DNA of 64,000 nucleotides from Botryotinia globosa (GCA_014898425.1 RCSZ01000020.1:372001-436000); one strand, 5' to 3'. Positions 1-13,500 are shown, numbered from the stretch's first letter. The notes: generated by a model from the letters alone, not told the origin. Numbers and translations are program-made.

Positions 1-213
1 ATTCTTCCCCGCTTTCTCCAAATCTCCATATCCAGCAATTGGCTGTATCTTGTGAGGAATATAATCACGTTTGAGCAGTTGGGTAAGGATTCGACATCCG
101 CATAGGGCGTCAGGTTCGAGAGCAACTAATATCAGGACTGGCGGAGATAAAGGATGATGAGTCTTTTGAAGGTGGAGATATAGTGTGGCAAGTTGTGAGC
201 GTGGTAAATACAT
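1..213 (-). CDS. CDC45: CDC45 replication initiation factor, N-terminal fragment (gene runs off the window)
   Basis: The minus strand from the ATG at 213 reads 71 open codons to the window edge. The peptide opens MYLPRSQLATLYLHL and then carries PPVLILVALEPDALCGCRIL followed by TQLLKRDYIPHKIQP and AGYGDL, which is the conserved N-terminus of fungal Cdc45. Cdc45 joins Mcm2-7 and GINS to form the CMG replicative helicase at nuclear origins; the family has a DHH-phosphoesterase-like fold without catalytic activity. Only the first part of a protein usually over 600 residues long is visible, so introns and the C-terminus cannot be judged. The ATG is chosen because the family motif begins directly after it. 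Two MluI cell-cycle boxes lie just upstream. Assignment from motif recognition is firm. Confidence 0.9.
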   Translation of the reverse strand, partial: MYLPRSQLATLYLHLQKTHHPLSPPVLILVALEPDALCGCRILTQLLKRDYIPHKIQPIAGYGDLEKAGKN

Positions 214-228
214 GCTGAAAGATGAAAA

Positions 229-234
229 ACGCGT
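229..234. promoter_or_regulatory. MluI cell-cycle box (ACGCGT), proximal, CDC45 promoter
   Basis: A perfect palindromic ACGCGT begins 16 bp upstream of the CDC45 start codon. In yeasts this hexamer is the binding core of MBF (Mbp1/Swi6), which drives G1/S transcription of replication genes including CDC45. Being so close to the ATG it could lie in the leader, so it may act less than the distal copy. Confidence 0.5.
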
Positions 235-323
235 TAAATAATGTGCCAATTGTGGCAGATTATATTACACCTCTGCTGAAGTTAAATTCCAAGTCTGCGG
301 TTCGTCTTCAAGTGTAGTTAGGG

Positions 324-329
324 ACGCGT
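324..329. promoter_or_regulatory. MluI cell-cycle box (ACGCGT), distal, CDC45 promoter
   Basis: A second perfect ACGCGT, 111 bp upstream of the CDC45 ATG, is well placed for a promoter element. Two copies within about 100 bp in a region of low GC fit G1/S control by an MBF-type factor. The role is inferred from yeast; no fungal binding data are available here. Confidence 0.55.
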
Positions 330-1091
330 TTCGATATTCGGAACTGGTTGGACTTATTGTGCGGAAGACGACATTGAAACTTTGTGGATCTTAGATTTGG
401 TACCAGAATCGAATTCTCGTATATTCAGATATCAAAATAAAATGTATTATCATGAATTATATTGGTTGTGAAGAAGACTGTGGGCGTTCTGAAATGTATG
501 ATCTAGTCGTAATTGAATTATGAGAAAGTCGCGATTTCACCTGGACGCGCTTTCGCTAAATTTCATGCAAGGTTGATTATTCTTTTACATCCAACCGCCG
601 CTCAACTCAATTCATTCCGTCTCAACTCTCAGACAACATGCTTTCACTTCATACAGTCATCAGCAGCAGCAGTACATCGTTTCTATCTAACATGGTACTC
701 TTTCTTATATATATGAGAAAGAATTGCCCATTCACTTATTTAAAAGAATATAGGGTGAATTGTTTGATTCAATCGTCGCCATTCGTCGCTCGTCGTGCTA
801 AGAATATCATAAACGATGGTCTGAAAAGGAGAGAGACTTGCCTATTACTCGATTCACAAGTATGGCTTTGAGAATCGCGAACTTGGAACGACATACATCG
901 TGGGTAAAGATTGAATGATTTGCTTGTTCTGGACAAATTATTTGAATTCGTCACGGTACGCAATGAGTAATGATGTACTACTGTTCATTTTCCACTTCGA
1001 CTCTGATCATTTCTACTTATTACCACAATTATTCTTCATATAATGAGGGTATTGTGAAGATAATTGCCCTCTCATCCGACTGTCAGCTCCT

Positions 1092-2341
1092 CTAATGCTC
1101 TGTTGTTCCCACTACCATTGAACAATTGAAATCCGAATGAAGAAACGGATACGAAATAGGATATCCTGTGCAAACTATCACTTTATCAATATCACTAAGC
1201 GTTGTCCCATCTTTCAAGTGAGCGACCCCTCGACCTTCATTATTTGTCTCAAACTCAGAAGACACACATTCTTCAACTCTTTTTGCGTTTGGAGGTAAAA
1301 ACCTAAGTGGAAGGTCAAATTGGCCACCTCGGGTGGATTGATAAACCGTCTTGGCTACGCCGTTGATCTCCCTTGCAATGTCTGTGGAGGATACCCCCTC
1401 CCCCTCCCCCCCATTAAAAGAACATTCTGACAAAGTCAGTTAAGAGTAGTGCTATTGAGCGGTATCACTTACCTGATCTGCAAGCTCTTGGGGTCTCCTG
1501 TATGCTTTTGAGTGCATAACCCTTTCAGGATGGGTTCTCTTCCATTCCTCCAATCCTTTGATGTCAGGCACTCTGTTGGCGTGATAATGTCCACTCGGCA
1601 CACCTACTTTGTCAAATGCCTGCCACGAGTCAGTATTCGCTTGCAGATGCTCACTCGCCAATTTACCTCTTCATGTTCCAAGAACTCCACATTTCCGCCA
1701 TGAGTTCTGTTCAACAGCCTTGATCTCACAATCCATCTCCCGTTTACTGTCTTGATCGTTTCGATTTTTGTGTTATACTTGAGGAAACGTTCTAGGTGGA
1801 ATCTTTTGGCGTAATCGCTCAAATATTCACCAACAACCTTCACGTTGACGAAATCATCTGTACCCTCCTTCCACGGGTGGTCTTTCATTTCTTGGAGTTT
1901 AGTTGAGATGTTTGTTATCAGACCAAAATATGCAGGACCTGGTGGTGCGTGATTCAAATTAAGTATTTCTTCCTGGGGAAATTCTGATTACGATGTGACA
2001 TCCTCGCAATCCGAGTCCGCCTCAGAGTAGAGGCCTGCAACCGATGGTAAAACTGACGGATATCTGTATTCAAGTGGTTTTCTTTCATCGTATGCCCTAG
2101 GTCCTCGTATCAATATCAGTCTTTTCCTTGCGGGCTCCAAAAACAATGGTAGAAACATAACTCGCCAAACGCCTCCGGGTTCTGAAGATCGTTCATATAT
2201 CGTCACGTCCAGTCCACAATCTATGAGATGTCTCGCAGTCGCTAGTCCACTGACACCCGCACCGATCACAGCAACTCTTCCAAACTTCAGGCCCATGTTA
2301 CGTTTGTATGCTTCCAGGTCGAATTGAATCCAATCCCACAT
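1092..2341 (-). pseudogene. Flavin-containing monooxygenase relic (FMO-like), disabled
   Basis: Read on the minus strand from the ATG at 2341. A GAGVSGLATARH dinucleotide-binding loop is followed by EPGGVW, KPLEYRYPSVLPS, NHAPPGPAYFGL, SGHYHANR, a DIAREI segment and KVIVCTGYPISYPF, the order seen in fungal FMO-family enzymes. Two introns are intact (1620-1666 and 1427-1472, GT-AG, phase 0). Three defects break the frame. A TAA lies in frame at 1988-1990 between two well-conserved blocks. A G-rich tract at about 1401-1412 shifts the frame by one before DIAREI. The first intron after EPGGVWR has no acceptor that restores frame. The reading also stops at 1092, roughly 100 residues short of the usual C-terminus. 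Several independent lesions make a pseudogene more likely than sequencing error, but resequencing of the G tract would be needed to exclude a partly functional allele. Confidence 0.75.
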
Positions 2342-4969
2342 TCAAATTATACCAGGAAAATCTATTTGACGAAGTTTCGTGTTATCTACGCGGGGACCAT
2401 TGATTATTATACGAAAAACAAACCTTGACGCCGTTATCAGAATACGAATTTAACCCCTTTTGCACGCAATCATGCATTGATATCTTTATGCTTTACACTT
2501 ATCCTTGGTGGGATCCTGAGATATTGTGTGATGCCTGCAGCCATTTCGCCATATTTCGCTTCCGCACACTGATTGGCTAATAATATCAAGCATTTTGGAA
2601 ACATCACCCGCAAGGGTAGTAATATGTTTGACGTGATTGCAGGCTTTCATAACATATCACGGATACAATGGGATCTACACATGTTCCAAGAATGTCCATA
2701 TATTTGGTGATTATTTTGGTAAACAGCTAGCACGTGAAAAAGTCACATGTATATCACGTGATTCCAGGTACAACGACGATACCATGGCACTTGTAGATAT
2801 TGTTAATATCAAACCTCCTCGTGCTCAGATAGCAGAAACTACCCATGGTTTCATTGAGATCAAGTGACGTGTGTGTGCCTTTGGGATGGTGCTCGACCGG
2901 CCGCGCATCAAAGGCTTTCAATCTGAAAGGGTCTCTCTTGAACCACTACAGCTTTGCTGTTTGGCTCATCACTCTCAACAATTTTCTCAAGTTTTGAAAA
3001 TCTGCGGTTTCCATTACACTATTAGACTGGGTTCAAGTGGTAATGTGAAAAATGCGATGTTGATGATGGACGGAGATCGAAAGGAATTCTTGTGATACCA
3101 AGCCATATTCACTACTCCATCGTGTCATCTCGTTTTCTCAACAATTTCTCACTGATCTTTTCTTTTCAAAGCATCGTCTGCCATCGTCACAAACAAATCA
3201 TCAGAAGGTCTCATTGTGCCGCCACAACGTCAAGTGTGATCTTTAGCTGAGTCTCTCATCCACTGGTCTCTCAGGCATTTCGAGAGCCATCATTCATGGA
3301 ATTTGGCAGCCGTATTTTGCAACCGTCAATACTGCTACAGTGGTACACTGAGGATATTTTATACCGCAACAAAAAGTCAATATAACACTACATTTTCGGT
3401 GGAATTATTACAAGGGCACAGCTACCACAATTCCTCCCAGAACATCATATCCATCTCGGCCTTGCGATCGCATTCCCATTAAGCACACTGCTTACCATTA
3501 ATCACACGATGAATTCTACAGTGCGTTCATCATTCATTGAAGACTCGGACCTCAGTGGTGTAAGTATTTCTTAAACCATCACACACTTTCGTATTCTAAT
3601 CAGATTCTCATCTATAGTCTGCAGTGATGCTACTCATTTGCGCGGTGATTGGCACAATGTGTTTCTTCTCCATATGGGAAAGACGCAATGTGCTATATTT
3701 TCACTTCTAGGCGTTGTAAAAATAAGAGAGTCGGGGTTGTATAGAAAAGGGGACCAAGGTGGAATGAAGTCGACCTGCAGGACATGATGGATAAAAAGTT
3801 TTGGGGTGAACGTTATCTTGCTTGGGCTCTGCGTTTATGATGCGGAGTTCCTTTCTTTGAGATTTCTGGGTTATTTCTCGGGATCTGTCAAGTATCATGG
3901 TTGTCAGGTGTCCATGGTATCAAGACTATGCCAATCGCCAATACACAAGGTCATAGTTGGTTGATGTGTTCTTTCATTTTCCATTGGGATACACAAGGGA
4001 GGATTCTTTCCGTCTACATGTCAGACATCAACCTATTTAACAAAGAGGCAAAGTTAACAAGTTTCTCTCCACATCACTCTCACTGTCAAGGACTCGCAGA
4101 AAGAGATTCGTGAGCAATTATAGTCTTTATTGTGCTTGTGGCAGTGACTATGTTCGATATTACATCTGGTGACTCAGAAACACGAAAAAGGAATACATCA
4201 AGTAACCTAAACTATGTAGTACATACCTATTTTCTTTCACTTATATTTACCTTTATCAACGGAATTGGTCATCCAGCAATATGTATATATATATATATAT
4301 ACGTATATACCTAGGTATGTAATGTGCATTGCAAAGGTTGACAATGGCGGAGAATGTTTGAAAGCTGTTCTACTCATGTTGTGGAGGTGGATATTGTCAT
4401 TAAATACCACAATATTCAAGATCTGGTAAACCTGATAAATTCTGCCTGTAAAAGAAGTTTCCTCCAGTTCATTGCTATTCTTTCCTCTACGACTCTTTAT
4501 AATCAGAATCTGGTCCTCACAAGACATCTTCTTCCTCCTTTAATATCTTTCATTATATATATCCTTTCTGGAATCAAACAGAGACAGAAGATTGCATCAT
4601 GTGTATTCAAGCTATACCATCAACTAAAAATTGACACTTGTCAATGGGTTCGTTCAAGAATTATACAGTGACATTACACAAGCTCAACCCAAGAGGCATG
4701 TCCTTTTGAATCCATTTCAGTTTTTTTTGCAATCTTCACTCTTCATATCCGAAGATAGGATAGATGAGAAAGTTAATGATCTATCAGAAGGTGAAGCTGT
4801 CGCGTCGTCGCGTCCTGTCAACAACAACAATTATTCCGTTCCGAAGCCATCTTCTTCCCATAATAATCTCGACTCAGCTTTCTTTCAACTAAACAACTTC
4901 GAACAATAACAACTTTTTCCATTCATTGATCAATAAGATAGATCGATAGCAATTAACATAGCAATTAAC
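2342..4969. other. Intergenic, 2.6 kb
   Basis: Only short frames without recognisable motifs. A small TA/GTATA microsatellite sits at about 4282-4312. A 92-codon frame at 4631-4909 lies just before the next gene and is better read as its leader than as a gene. No tRNA, transposon domain or repeat family was recognised. Confidence 0.5.
4282..4312. repeat. TA-rich microsatellite
   Basis: Alternating TA and GTATA units form a short simple-sequence tract. It explains the tyrosine/isoleucine-rich shadow frames on both strands. Confidence 0.8.
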
Positions 4970-6200
4970 ATGGACAAAGTGGAAGTAACCATGGCGGAAG
5001 AAGAGGCAACAATTACACACAAGGAGGAGCAACAGTCGATTCAAATTCATGATGACTATGAGAATCCTGGTGCTGTTGCTGAATGGGAGGATTTTGTAAG
5101 TAAATCCAAGAATCCAATCCAGAATTCAACTATTTTTTCTCCTGTCCCAGAAACCTATACTAATACCTGATGTTTTATGATAGTTAAAGTCGGCTCACTA
5201 CAGTGCAGTTCTTCCTGCAGGATATCTCGAAGTTGACAAACTCCAAGATGACCCAAAATTCTGCATTCAAACTTTCCTTGACCCCTTGGAGATGGAAGCT
5301 CGTTGCGCAACTCTCATCACACAATTCCATGCTTTCAAGGGCATTCCCCAGCAAGCTCGACTACGTGTCTCCGATCTTGCTTATTACAATCTCGCACTTG
5401 ACACTGCCGAGATCGAAGTTTGGCGTGGAATTCTCAACTTTCGTCAACCCGATGCGACACAGCTCAAAGCTGCTCCTCAACCCCAACAAGGCGGAGACAG
5501 CTCCATGGAAGACCATCTTGCTAGGGCAAGCTGGCATCCGGTCTTTGGCCAATTGACTCGTCCTGTTCCTCGAGAGCCAAGCCTAAGAAGCTGGGGATCC
5601 GAAGGTGATCTTGCTGCTTTTCGATGCGAGGGCACTTCTGCAAGACTCGCGCGCGCACCTACTTTTGGTAGCAGCACTGCTTCAGACCGCGAATGGGTCT
5701 CGAATGTCCTCAACGGTTACCTCAATGTTTCGGAAGAGTGGATCGTTCACAATGAGGCTGATGCATCTTCTGTCGGTCGTTCACAGAGCGTTATTAGCAA
5801 TTGCTCAGCTCTTATCAATCATGATCACGAGTGTACCGCTCCCTCTAATCTCTTCCCTGCTTCGCCCGTCATTACCTTTGGTCCTGCTCCAGCTGCAACA
5901 GGTATTGAGTATACGGGCCCTAATCCCTCGGCTACACTCAACCAACTTCTCAACGACCATGCAGATGCACCTATCGCCAGCGGGGAGGGAGACTTGGAGA
6001 GTGCTGGCCGTCGTAGAGCTGAGCGCCCCTATCTCATCGTAAGTTCCTACCATTATACCATTTCACTGGCACATTTATATCCATCGCTAATTCCATATTC
6101 CTTACAGATCTTCGTAATCGTCATGACCTGCTTCGTTGCTGGCTCGATTGCTGCTATTATTGGAGCATTTATTTTCGCTGCTAGAAGAGGTATCCTTTAG
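4970..6200 (+). CDS. Unknown protein with a single C-terminal membrane segment
   Basis: Three exons, 4970-5095, 5184-6038 and 6108-6200, join in phase 0 through GT-AG introns of 88 and 69 bp and give 357 residues. I do not recognise the family. The N-terminus is acidic and hydrophilic. A middle block after the first junction (HYSAVLPAGYLEVDKLQ) looks folded, then a Ser/Pro/Ala-rich region without obvious domains follows. Exon 3 alone encodes a hydrophobic helix (IFVIVMTCFVAGSIAAIIGA) ending in Ala-Arg-Arg-Gly-Ile-Leu, so the bulk is probably cytosolic with a tail anchor; this topology is inferred. The first ATG is used; a second ATG at 4988 has an ACCATGG context and could be the true start. 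The isolated membrane exon means intron retention would give a soluble form, since the retained intron keeps the frame open only briefly. Confidence 0.75.
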
Positions 6201-7592
6201 TTTTTGTCATTAGATTGATGATGGATTACAACACTGGCACGACATTATGTAGTGGTTTAGATGAAGGTCAGGACTTATAAAGTATTCGGCTGTTAATTAT
6301 CGGCTGGTTGCTGCTTCTTGTTTTTTTAAGTCTAGTTGAGGAATGGGTTCAACGAGCTGGTTAATTAGGATGTGTTTTTAAATTCATGTATTTCGGCTGT
6401 TATATGGCAAATTAATACTTCACTATCATGACTTTAGAATGCCTTATTGGTGATTGGCTGCTAGATGAATGTGCTATCTATGATGTGTCTGATATTGATG
6501 GAATGTCAAAATAAGAGGCATGGATACATTCGAACAATCACAAGCACCCAACTGGTGATATTCAGTCAGATTTCAACAATGATAGTTTTGATTCATGAAC
6601 TGAAGATACTAATCTCATATTTCCTGCATGGTGTAACGCAGTTGTTTGGCTTCCATTTGAAAATCATAAAAATTTACCATATATATTCTTTCTCTCACTT
6701 TGAAGAATGATAGAACTCATCACATACTTTCTTCTACCACGGGTTTAAAGTAACAAGTACACACTTAGGGATGTCAGGTATTTCTCTTAAATATTTCAAA
6801 CGGTATATCTCAAAAGTCTCAAGATTCTCAGACTCTCTCTCATCACTATGAATGAAGCTCCTAGTAACTTCAGTTTATCGTTGCTAAATATCCAAATCTA
6901 TTGTAGAGATCAGGGAGGAGCTATCTCAGCTTTCGATCAATGTACTACATATATTTACTACGTCAAATCTTTCAAGGATTTATCTCAATACCTAGGTATT
7001 TATAGTCAGCACCCATCTATACTCGAGTCACGGCGTTATAAGTCTTCATCTCCAGGAACTTCAAAGAAAGATTCACAGCTACTTCAAGTTAATCAAGAAT
7101 TAAGAATACCGTGTACTTCTAATAACGTTCGTTTTGAACTCGAAGCCAAGTCACTGCATGATGGGAGAAAATTGCAATGTAAATGACTTTTCTAAATCTC
7201 ACAAAATTTCTCTTCATATTCTGGGAGATATTAACAAATGCTAATTGTTGAAGTTCCTGTGGTTTGGTAATATCAAACTGACTATTAAATGAATCGCTAG
7301 AGATATCAACCCGAAACTCCGCCACAATCCCTAACTCCTAATTTGCAAAAACCTAACCAACCAAAATAATGAAAACCCCATGCAATTCACGATATTATCC
7401 AACTTTTCATTACCATCAAGCATCGATCATCCTTCATTGTTCATTGCTCATCCAATCCATATATTCATTCCAACCACATCTCGCGATTTCCAATCCCATT
7501 TTCTCTCCTACTCAAGCCTGACCTCCCGGTCCCCCTCCATTGCCCTTCTTCTTCCCCCTCTTACTCCTCCTCTTCTTTGGTACTCCTGCACT
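6201..7592. other. Intergenic, 1.4 kb, between convergent genes
   Basis: Two genes end towards this spacer from opposite sides. I see no supported gene; short frames at 6465-7325 have no family motifs. Confidence 0.55.
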
Positions 7593-10500
7593 TCAATATC
7601 CACCTGTACCTTCATCTAGATTGAATTCTCCTTCCAGTGGCCTCTGTACAGTGCTAATTTCACCACTTTCCAACTGGAGTTCCCTCTCTTCAAGAGGTGT
7701 TTGAACCGGACTACTTTCTTCACTCAAAATATCGAGTCTTTCTTGATCAAGTGGCGTCACAGCTTCAAAGTGGCTTTCTTGTTCGTATTGAGGTTGTTTT
7801 CCGATCGATCTATTCTCAGCAGGTCGAGGAAGAGAAATACTGAAACGATCTTGATATGTCGGGATATTGAAACCCTCTTGTTGAGCAGATGTTGAAGATG
7901 AGGATTCACCACCTTCAAATCGACTCAAAAGATCCTTCACGTGACTGCTTCTCTTTCCATTTCCGTGTTCTGGAACTTCCTCATGAGACTCTTGAGCTGG
8001 ATGTGTACCCTGTAGACCAAATCTAGATCCTTGTGGAGCCCCCAAAGAGCGCACAGGCTCATCATATCTATTCATCAAATAACCATACTCATTTCCAACA
8101 TCTGGAACTCTGCTTGATCTCCCAACAGAACCCGGAATCTTAGTCGGGGAAAGACTGAAATTAAATCCCTGTGAAGAACCCGTCGATATTCCTCGCCCGG
8201 GCTCCTCATGTCCATATCTAGAATAACTGCTCTGTTTTCTAAATTCAGGGCTGTGACTTCTACTTATACTATCTGATGATCTTTGGCTTGCGATTGGTAG
8301 TCGCGATGGTGCGGGAGATCGCATTGACTCATTGTATGAAGGATATCTCGGTTCGCGGCTTTCGCGCATTGTTTCAACATGTTCGGCTCCCCTGATTGGT
8401 AACCCGAAATTCATACCTTGGGAAACAGGTCGTGATTCGTCATATGTAGGAAATGTTTCGGTGGATATTTTTGTCGTTAAAGCTGTTGATGGAGTTGTCG
8501 GAATGGTATGTTGATATGCCGATTGATATGTGGGCGTTATCGGCTGATCTTGTTGAGGCTCAGGCTCGTTGTAATGGACTTCCTGAGTTGGATAGGACTC
8601 TGAAAGGTATTCTTGAGAATAGCTTGGGCTAGAGTATGTAGGCATTGATCTCAAATGTTGGTTGTCATCTTGCTCATTGAAGGAAGTACGTGTTTCGTGT
8701 GGAACTTCTTCATGACTTGAGTATCTTGGTTGTGGTATAGATCTACTAAAGCTGGTTCCTTGGAAGAGATCAGAGCCCCTTGATTCATAAAGTGAAGTTT
8801 CTGGTCCCGGCTGAGATGACTCCATATCATCCTCCGAGTCGGGGTAAGTTTGTGTATTTAGAGCAGGTTCCTCATAGTCATAGCCATAGCCTGTGTACCT
8901 TTGCTCCGCTGAAGTTTCAGGTTCTTTGAACTGGGCCTCGTGAGTTGAGTTAGTTTCGTCAATGAAGTGGCTATGTTTTGACTCTTGTTCTGGTTGTAAT
9001 TGCCCGAAAGACACGTATTGGCTGACTGTTGCTCTTGGGCTGTCTCTCTCTTGCCCGTCATGCTCTGTAGTGATCGTTGGCTCATTTTCCTGGGAATAAA
9101 CAGATTCGTTATCCTCAAATTCCAAGTCATCCTTGACCCTGGTAGCAAAACTATTCTCCGATACTTGTTCGCGATCAGCCACAATTGGAACTTCTCTAAA
9201 GTCTGGCTCATTCGCGAACTCTAATTCATTCTCATTTAAAACATGGGAACTGTTTTTGACAGTTCTATTCTCGAATGAAAAAATATCATCGAAAATTTGG
9301 CTTTGATAACTTTCAGGTTCAGTTTCATGTTGAGCTGCAAAGTGTTGGACAGCGGGATAGTCCTCCTCTAGGATAGCTTGCTTTTCCTGAACCGATGGAC
9401 TGGGGAGAAGAATCTCGGAAGTGATTTTATCTTGATTTGGCTCGCTGCCATGCTGGTCTTCTTCGGTAGCTGGAGCTACTCCGTTATTTGACGAAGTTGA
9501 TTGAAATTCTGCCGAAGGCTTTAATCCTCTTACGTTCTCGTCAGGAGTATCATATGGTTCATCCCATTCGTTATCATCGGTCGTTTCAGATTTAGGACTT
9601 TCAGGGACCATAAGATCAGCTCCTAATTCCTTGTGATCTTCAAATTTTTCTTGGTCTTCTTCGTCGAATTCACGCTCCACGGAGTGAGCATCCTCATCAA
9701 CTTCGGAATCGATGTAGTTCGAGTTTTCTTCCGAAATTGGCTCTAATCCAACAATATCAAGATGATCCACTGATGGGCTTCTATTCTCTATTTCCCCACC
9801 TCCACTTTCCACATCTTGGGTGCTTTCATGAATGGAATACAATCTAGAGAGCGAACTTTCTTCAGCAGGGTAGTCTTCGAGTGACATTACTTCTCTCGGG
9901 GATTCTTGTTCATATTCCACGGAATACTGCTCATGGTGAGGTTCTCCTTCCAGTCTTGGTTCATCTGATGATCCTTCCCCAAAGTCTGATTCTGATTCAA
10001 TTTGAATAGGCGAAGATTCATCTTCCTCATTGTCCAATGAAGGTGCAACATAGTCGCTCAACTGTGTTTTCTCTAAGCTTTCCGCCTCAGGCTCCGTGTA
10101 ATTTTCAGAATGTAGTGCTTCCATGTCGAATACCTGATCCTCTTCTCCAGATGAATCTGGTCCTTGGTCAGGTGCACTTCCGTTGCTGTTGATTTGATTC
10201 TCAGGCTGCTCGTCCATTGGCGGAATTTCAAGATCTGTCTTTTCAACCTTGGAAGCGATTACTGGATTGTTTTCTTGTACATTTTCATCATCCACAATCT
10301 GGCTCTGACTTTCGATGATATCCTCGTGGGTGGCTGGGGTGATTTTGTCGAAGTGGTGCAACTCGCTTGCGGGCAAGATATTGGTAGACTGTAGCTCCGA
10401 TTCTGCAGGAATAGCATCTTCTCCGAGATCGCTAGATGATACGACGTGTCTTTCTAGATTTTCTTCCGAGCTAGTATTGTTTGAAAGCTCCTCATCAGTC

Positions 10501-13500
10501 ACCGGGACCTTTCGCTCTTCCTCTGGCTCAGTATCATCGGCCTGGGCTTGTTCATCCTCAACTCGGCCTCTAGGAGTTTCTTGGTCTTCGACTGATGGTT
10601 GTCCTTCCGCGATATGAGTTGATTCTTCGGCATCTTGTTCAGCATCTAGTTCCTTAGATCGATCCTCTTGAATTGTTTCCGTCTCTAGAGGAGTATTCCT
10701 TCTTTCCTCCTCCTCAGCCTCAGCTAGAATTCTAGCCATCTTCGCATTCATGGCAGCAATTTCCTCACGGGCTTCCATATCTTCAGGATCTTCATAGACA
10801 ACTAACTCTGATTTTGGTTGACTTTCAAGAACTGAATCTTGGCTGGGTGTCTCGGCAATCTGTTGATCAATTTCTGTTGGGTTTCCTGCATCTCTGATAT
10901 CTTCAGAAACTTCATGAATCACACCTTCGGATGTTGGTTCGTTTTCAGGGACCGATTCTTCGTGGTGAATGTCAAGCATCTCTCTCTCAGTCGGTAGAGA
11001 TTCGTCGCTATCGTTGGCCAAATTCTGGTCTTCTTCGCTCGATCCTAACTTATCAGAGACATTCTCGCTCACGACTTCTGGCTCAGGACTTCTCTCTAAT
11101 CGAGCTTCATTGACAATTTCCTCTTCGGCGGGAAAATCAAGTTGGCTCTCAGGGATTGATCTTTCGATAGGTACCTCAACAACATGTTGCTCTGCTGGTT
11201 CAAGAGGTTCATAGTCATCAGTAACCTCCCGAGCTTCCCCACTTGATTCTGGCTCAACAGGACTTTGATTCTCAACCGCCGGCTCTTCAACAGTTTCTTG
11301 CGGTGATATTTCCGTGATCTGAGCTTCATCGCCCGCTTGTAGCTTTTCACTATCCATACCTGCAGCTGCCTGTTCATTAGCAGGAGGTTCCACGCGCTCC
11401 TCTTCACTCTCGACTGGGATTTGCGTTTGATCATTTGACTCAATCGCTGGTATCTCAGGTTCAATGGTTGAATCTGGAATTTGGTCTTGAGAAACTTCAA
11501 TGTCTGTCTCTTCAATCTCGAGAGGTGTATTCTCACTGCCGGATCCCTGGCCTTCTGGTTCTAGAGTCTTTTCCCCGTCATCGACAGATGGAGCGAAATC
11601 TTCCAGGTTTCCTTGTTCCTCAGGAGTTTCTTCTCTATCAATTGGAGGTCCGTCTTGAGCGTTCAACTCGGTAGTTTTTTCCTCAGTCTCAACAGGCAAT
11701 TGTGAGATTCCTTCCTCATGTGGAAGCTCAACGGCTTCTGTAGATTCGCTAGAAACATCCTCAGTGGCATTTTTAGTAGCAGGAATTTCCACCGATTCTT
11801 GTTCGCTTTCAATAGGATGTTGATCATGTGAGTTTAAATCAGGAACAGACTTCTCTGCTTCGACAACAAGCCTAGGATGGTTTTCTTCCTGCACGGCTTG
11901 TGTAAGGTCCTCTACAGCTTGTTCGGATACTTCCTCACTATGAGGCTCCCCATTCTCTACCCCCACGTCTTTCACCTCAATTTCAACAGGCTCTTCATCT
12001 TGGTCGTTCACATCCGAAACGAGTACCTCGGTCTCGATAGGAACGTCGGCATTGCTTTGATCATGAGAGAACTCAACATTTTCCACCGCTTGGTCCGGTA
12101 TCTGTTCATTTTTAGGCTCCACAACTTCCGTTTCCAAATCCTTTGCATCAATCTCGACAAGAACTTCATTCATATCGTTCGAATCTAGAAGTGTTGTCTC
12201 GATATCCGCAGCTGGCTCCGAAGAGTTATCCTCTTTCGAAGTGTCAACAGCAATTTCCGCGTCTTCGGTAGAAATGTCATCATCCTTAGGTTCCAAATCT
12301 CCCTCTTTTAAATTGACTTCATTACTGTCAACCGGATGTTCTTCAGCCAATTTGTCTACCTCCCCTTGTTCACCAACCGTTTTCTCTTCTTTGGACGGCT
12401 CAATGACTTCAGACTCTGTAGAAATATCTAAGCCATCCGCGGATGCTTCATCACTTGCTTCGGGTGCTTGATTCAGTGCCTCAACATCGTGATCTGTAGG
12501 AACGGGTCTTTCTTCGACTTCGACGGGCAGATCAGCAGGCCCAAATACGTTGGCCTGCTCAGACTCCGGAACGGGTTTGTTTACATCTAGAGGAGAAGCA
12601 TCCTCCGAGTATGCCAGAGGGGTATCAATCAAGCCTTCTGGTGTAGGGGTTTCAGTGGGCGTTTCCTCCAAATTTGGCTCACTGGATTCCTTGATTTTGG
12701 CGAGCTTCTCTTCTTCTTCCGCCGGAGTTGTTTGTTGCAAGTCTGTCGTCAAGTCTTCATCTGACTCCTGTAACACAGATTTATCGACAGGTCTTTCAAT
12801 TGTCAGCTTGAGCCATTATACATGAATACCAGAAATGCCTTACTTATCTTCTACGGCCTCGAGAACTTCCTCGCTAGGGCTCACATCCTCAACTGCATCG
12901 TCTGCAACTATATCTTTCGATTGTCTATCATCATATTAGTATCGACACAATTATGTTTGTATCAAATTGATCAGTCCAAAGCTATCAACTTACTGCTCGT
13001 CCTCCATAGTAAAAGGCGTTGTCTCTTCAGTGAATCTTGATTGCACGTCAGAATCTTGTTACTAGCTCCTAATTTATTCTCAGACAATCAACTTACTTCG
13101 AATCTTCATCGCCTAAATCTTCATTTTGCTGTATTTCAGCTCTCTCGCTCTCACCAAATGCTTCCTCCTCAGACCTATGATAGTATTTGGTTAGCTCACC
13201 TCCTCTGATTTCCCACTTCAGATCTAGAAAAGAAATCTTTCGATCGTCACTCAATCACCAATGGCCCAAATTAAACGAAAAGAAACTTACCCTTCCACCG
13301 CAACAGTCTCTTCCTCACTAGGTATCTTCTCAACGGCAAGCGCTCCTTCGGGATCCGATTCGTCCTTGGATGGTTCTGCGACATCGCCATCTTCAGGTCT
13401 ACATTGACGAATCTTTAGGTCAATTCCCCTCAATTATGTTTTGTGAAATTTCAAGAATCGTTCTGACTTACATCGGTTCTTTTTCCACATCGAGTACTTG

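Larger units (their letters stand above)
214..1091. other. Intergenic: CDC45 promoter and spacer
   Basis: Apart from the two ACGCGT boxes I see no gene. Short open frames at 513-963 lack family motifs, splice partners or codon bias and overlap one another on both strands. Confidence 0.6.
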
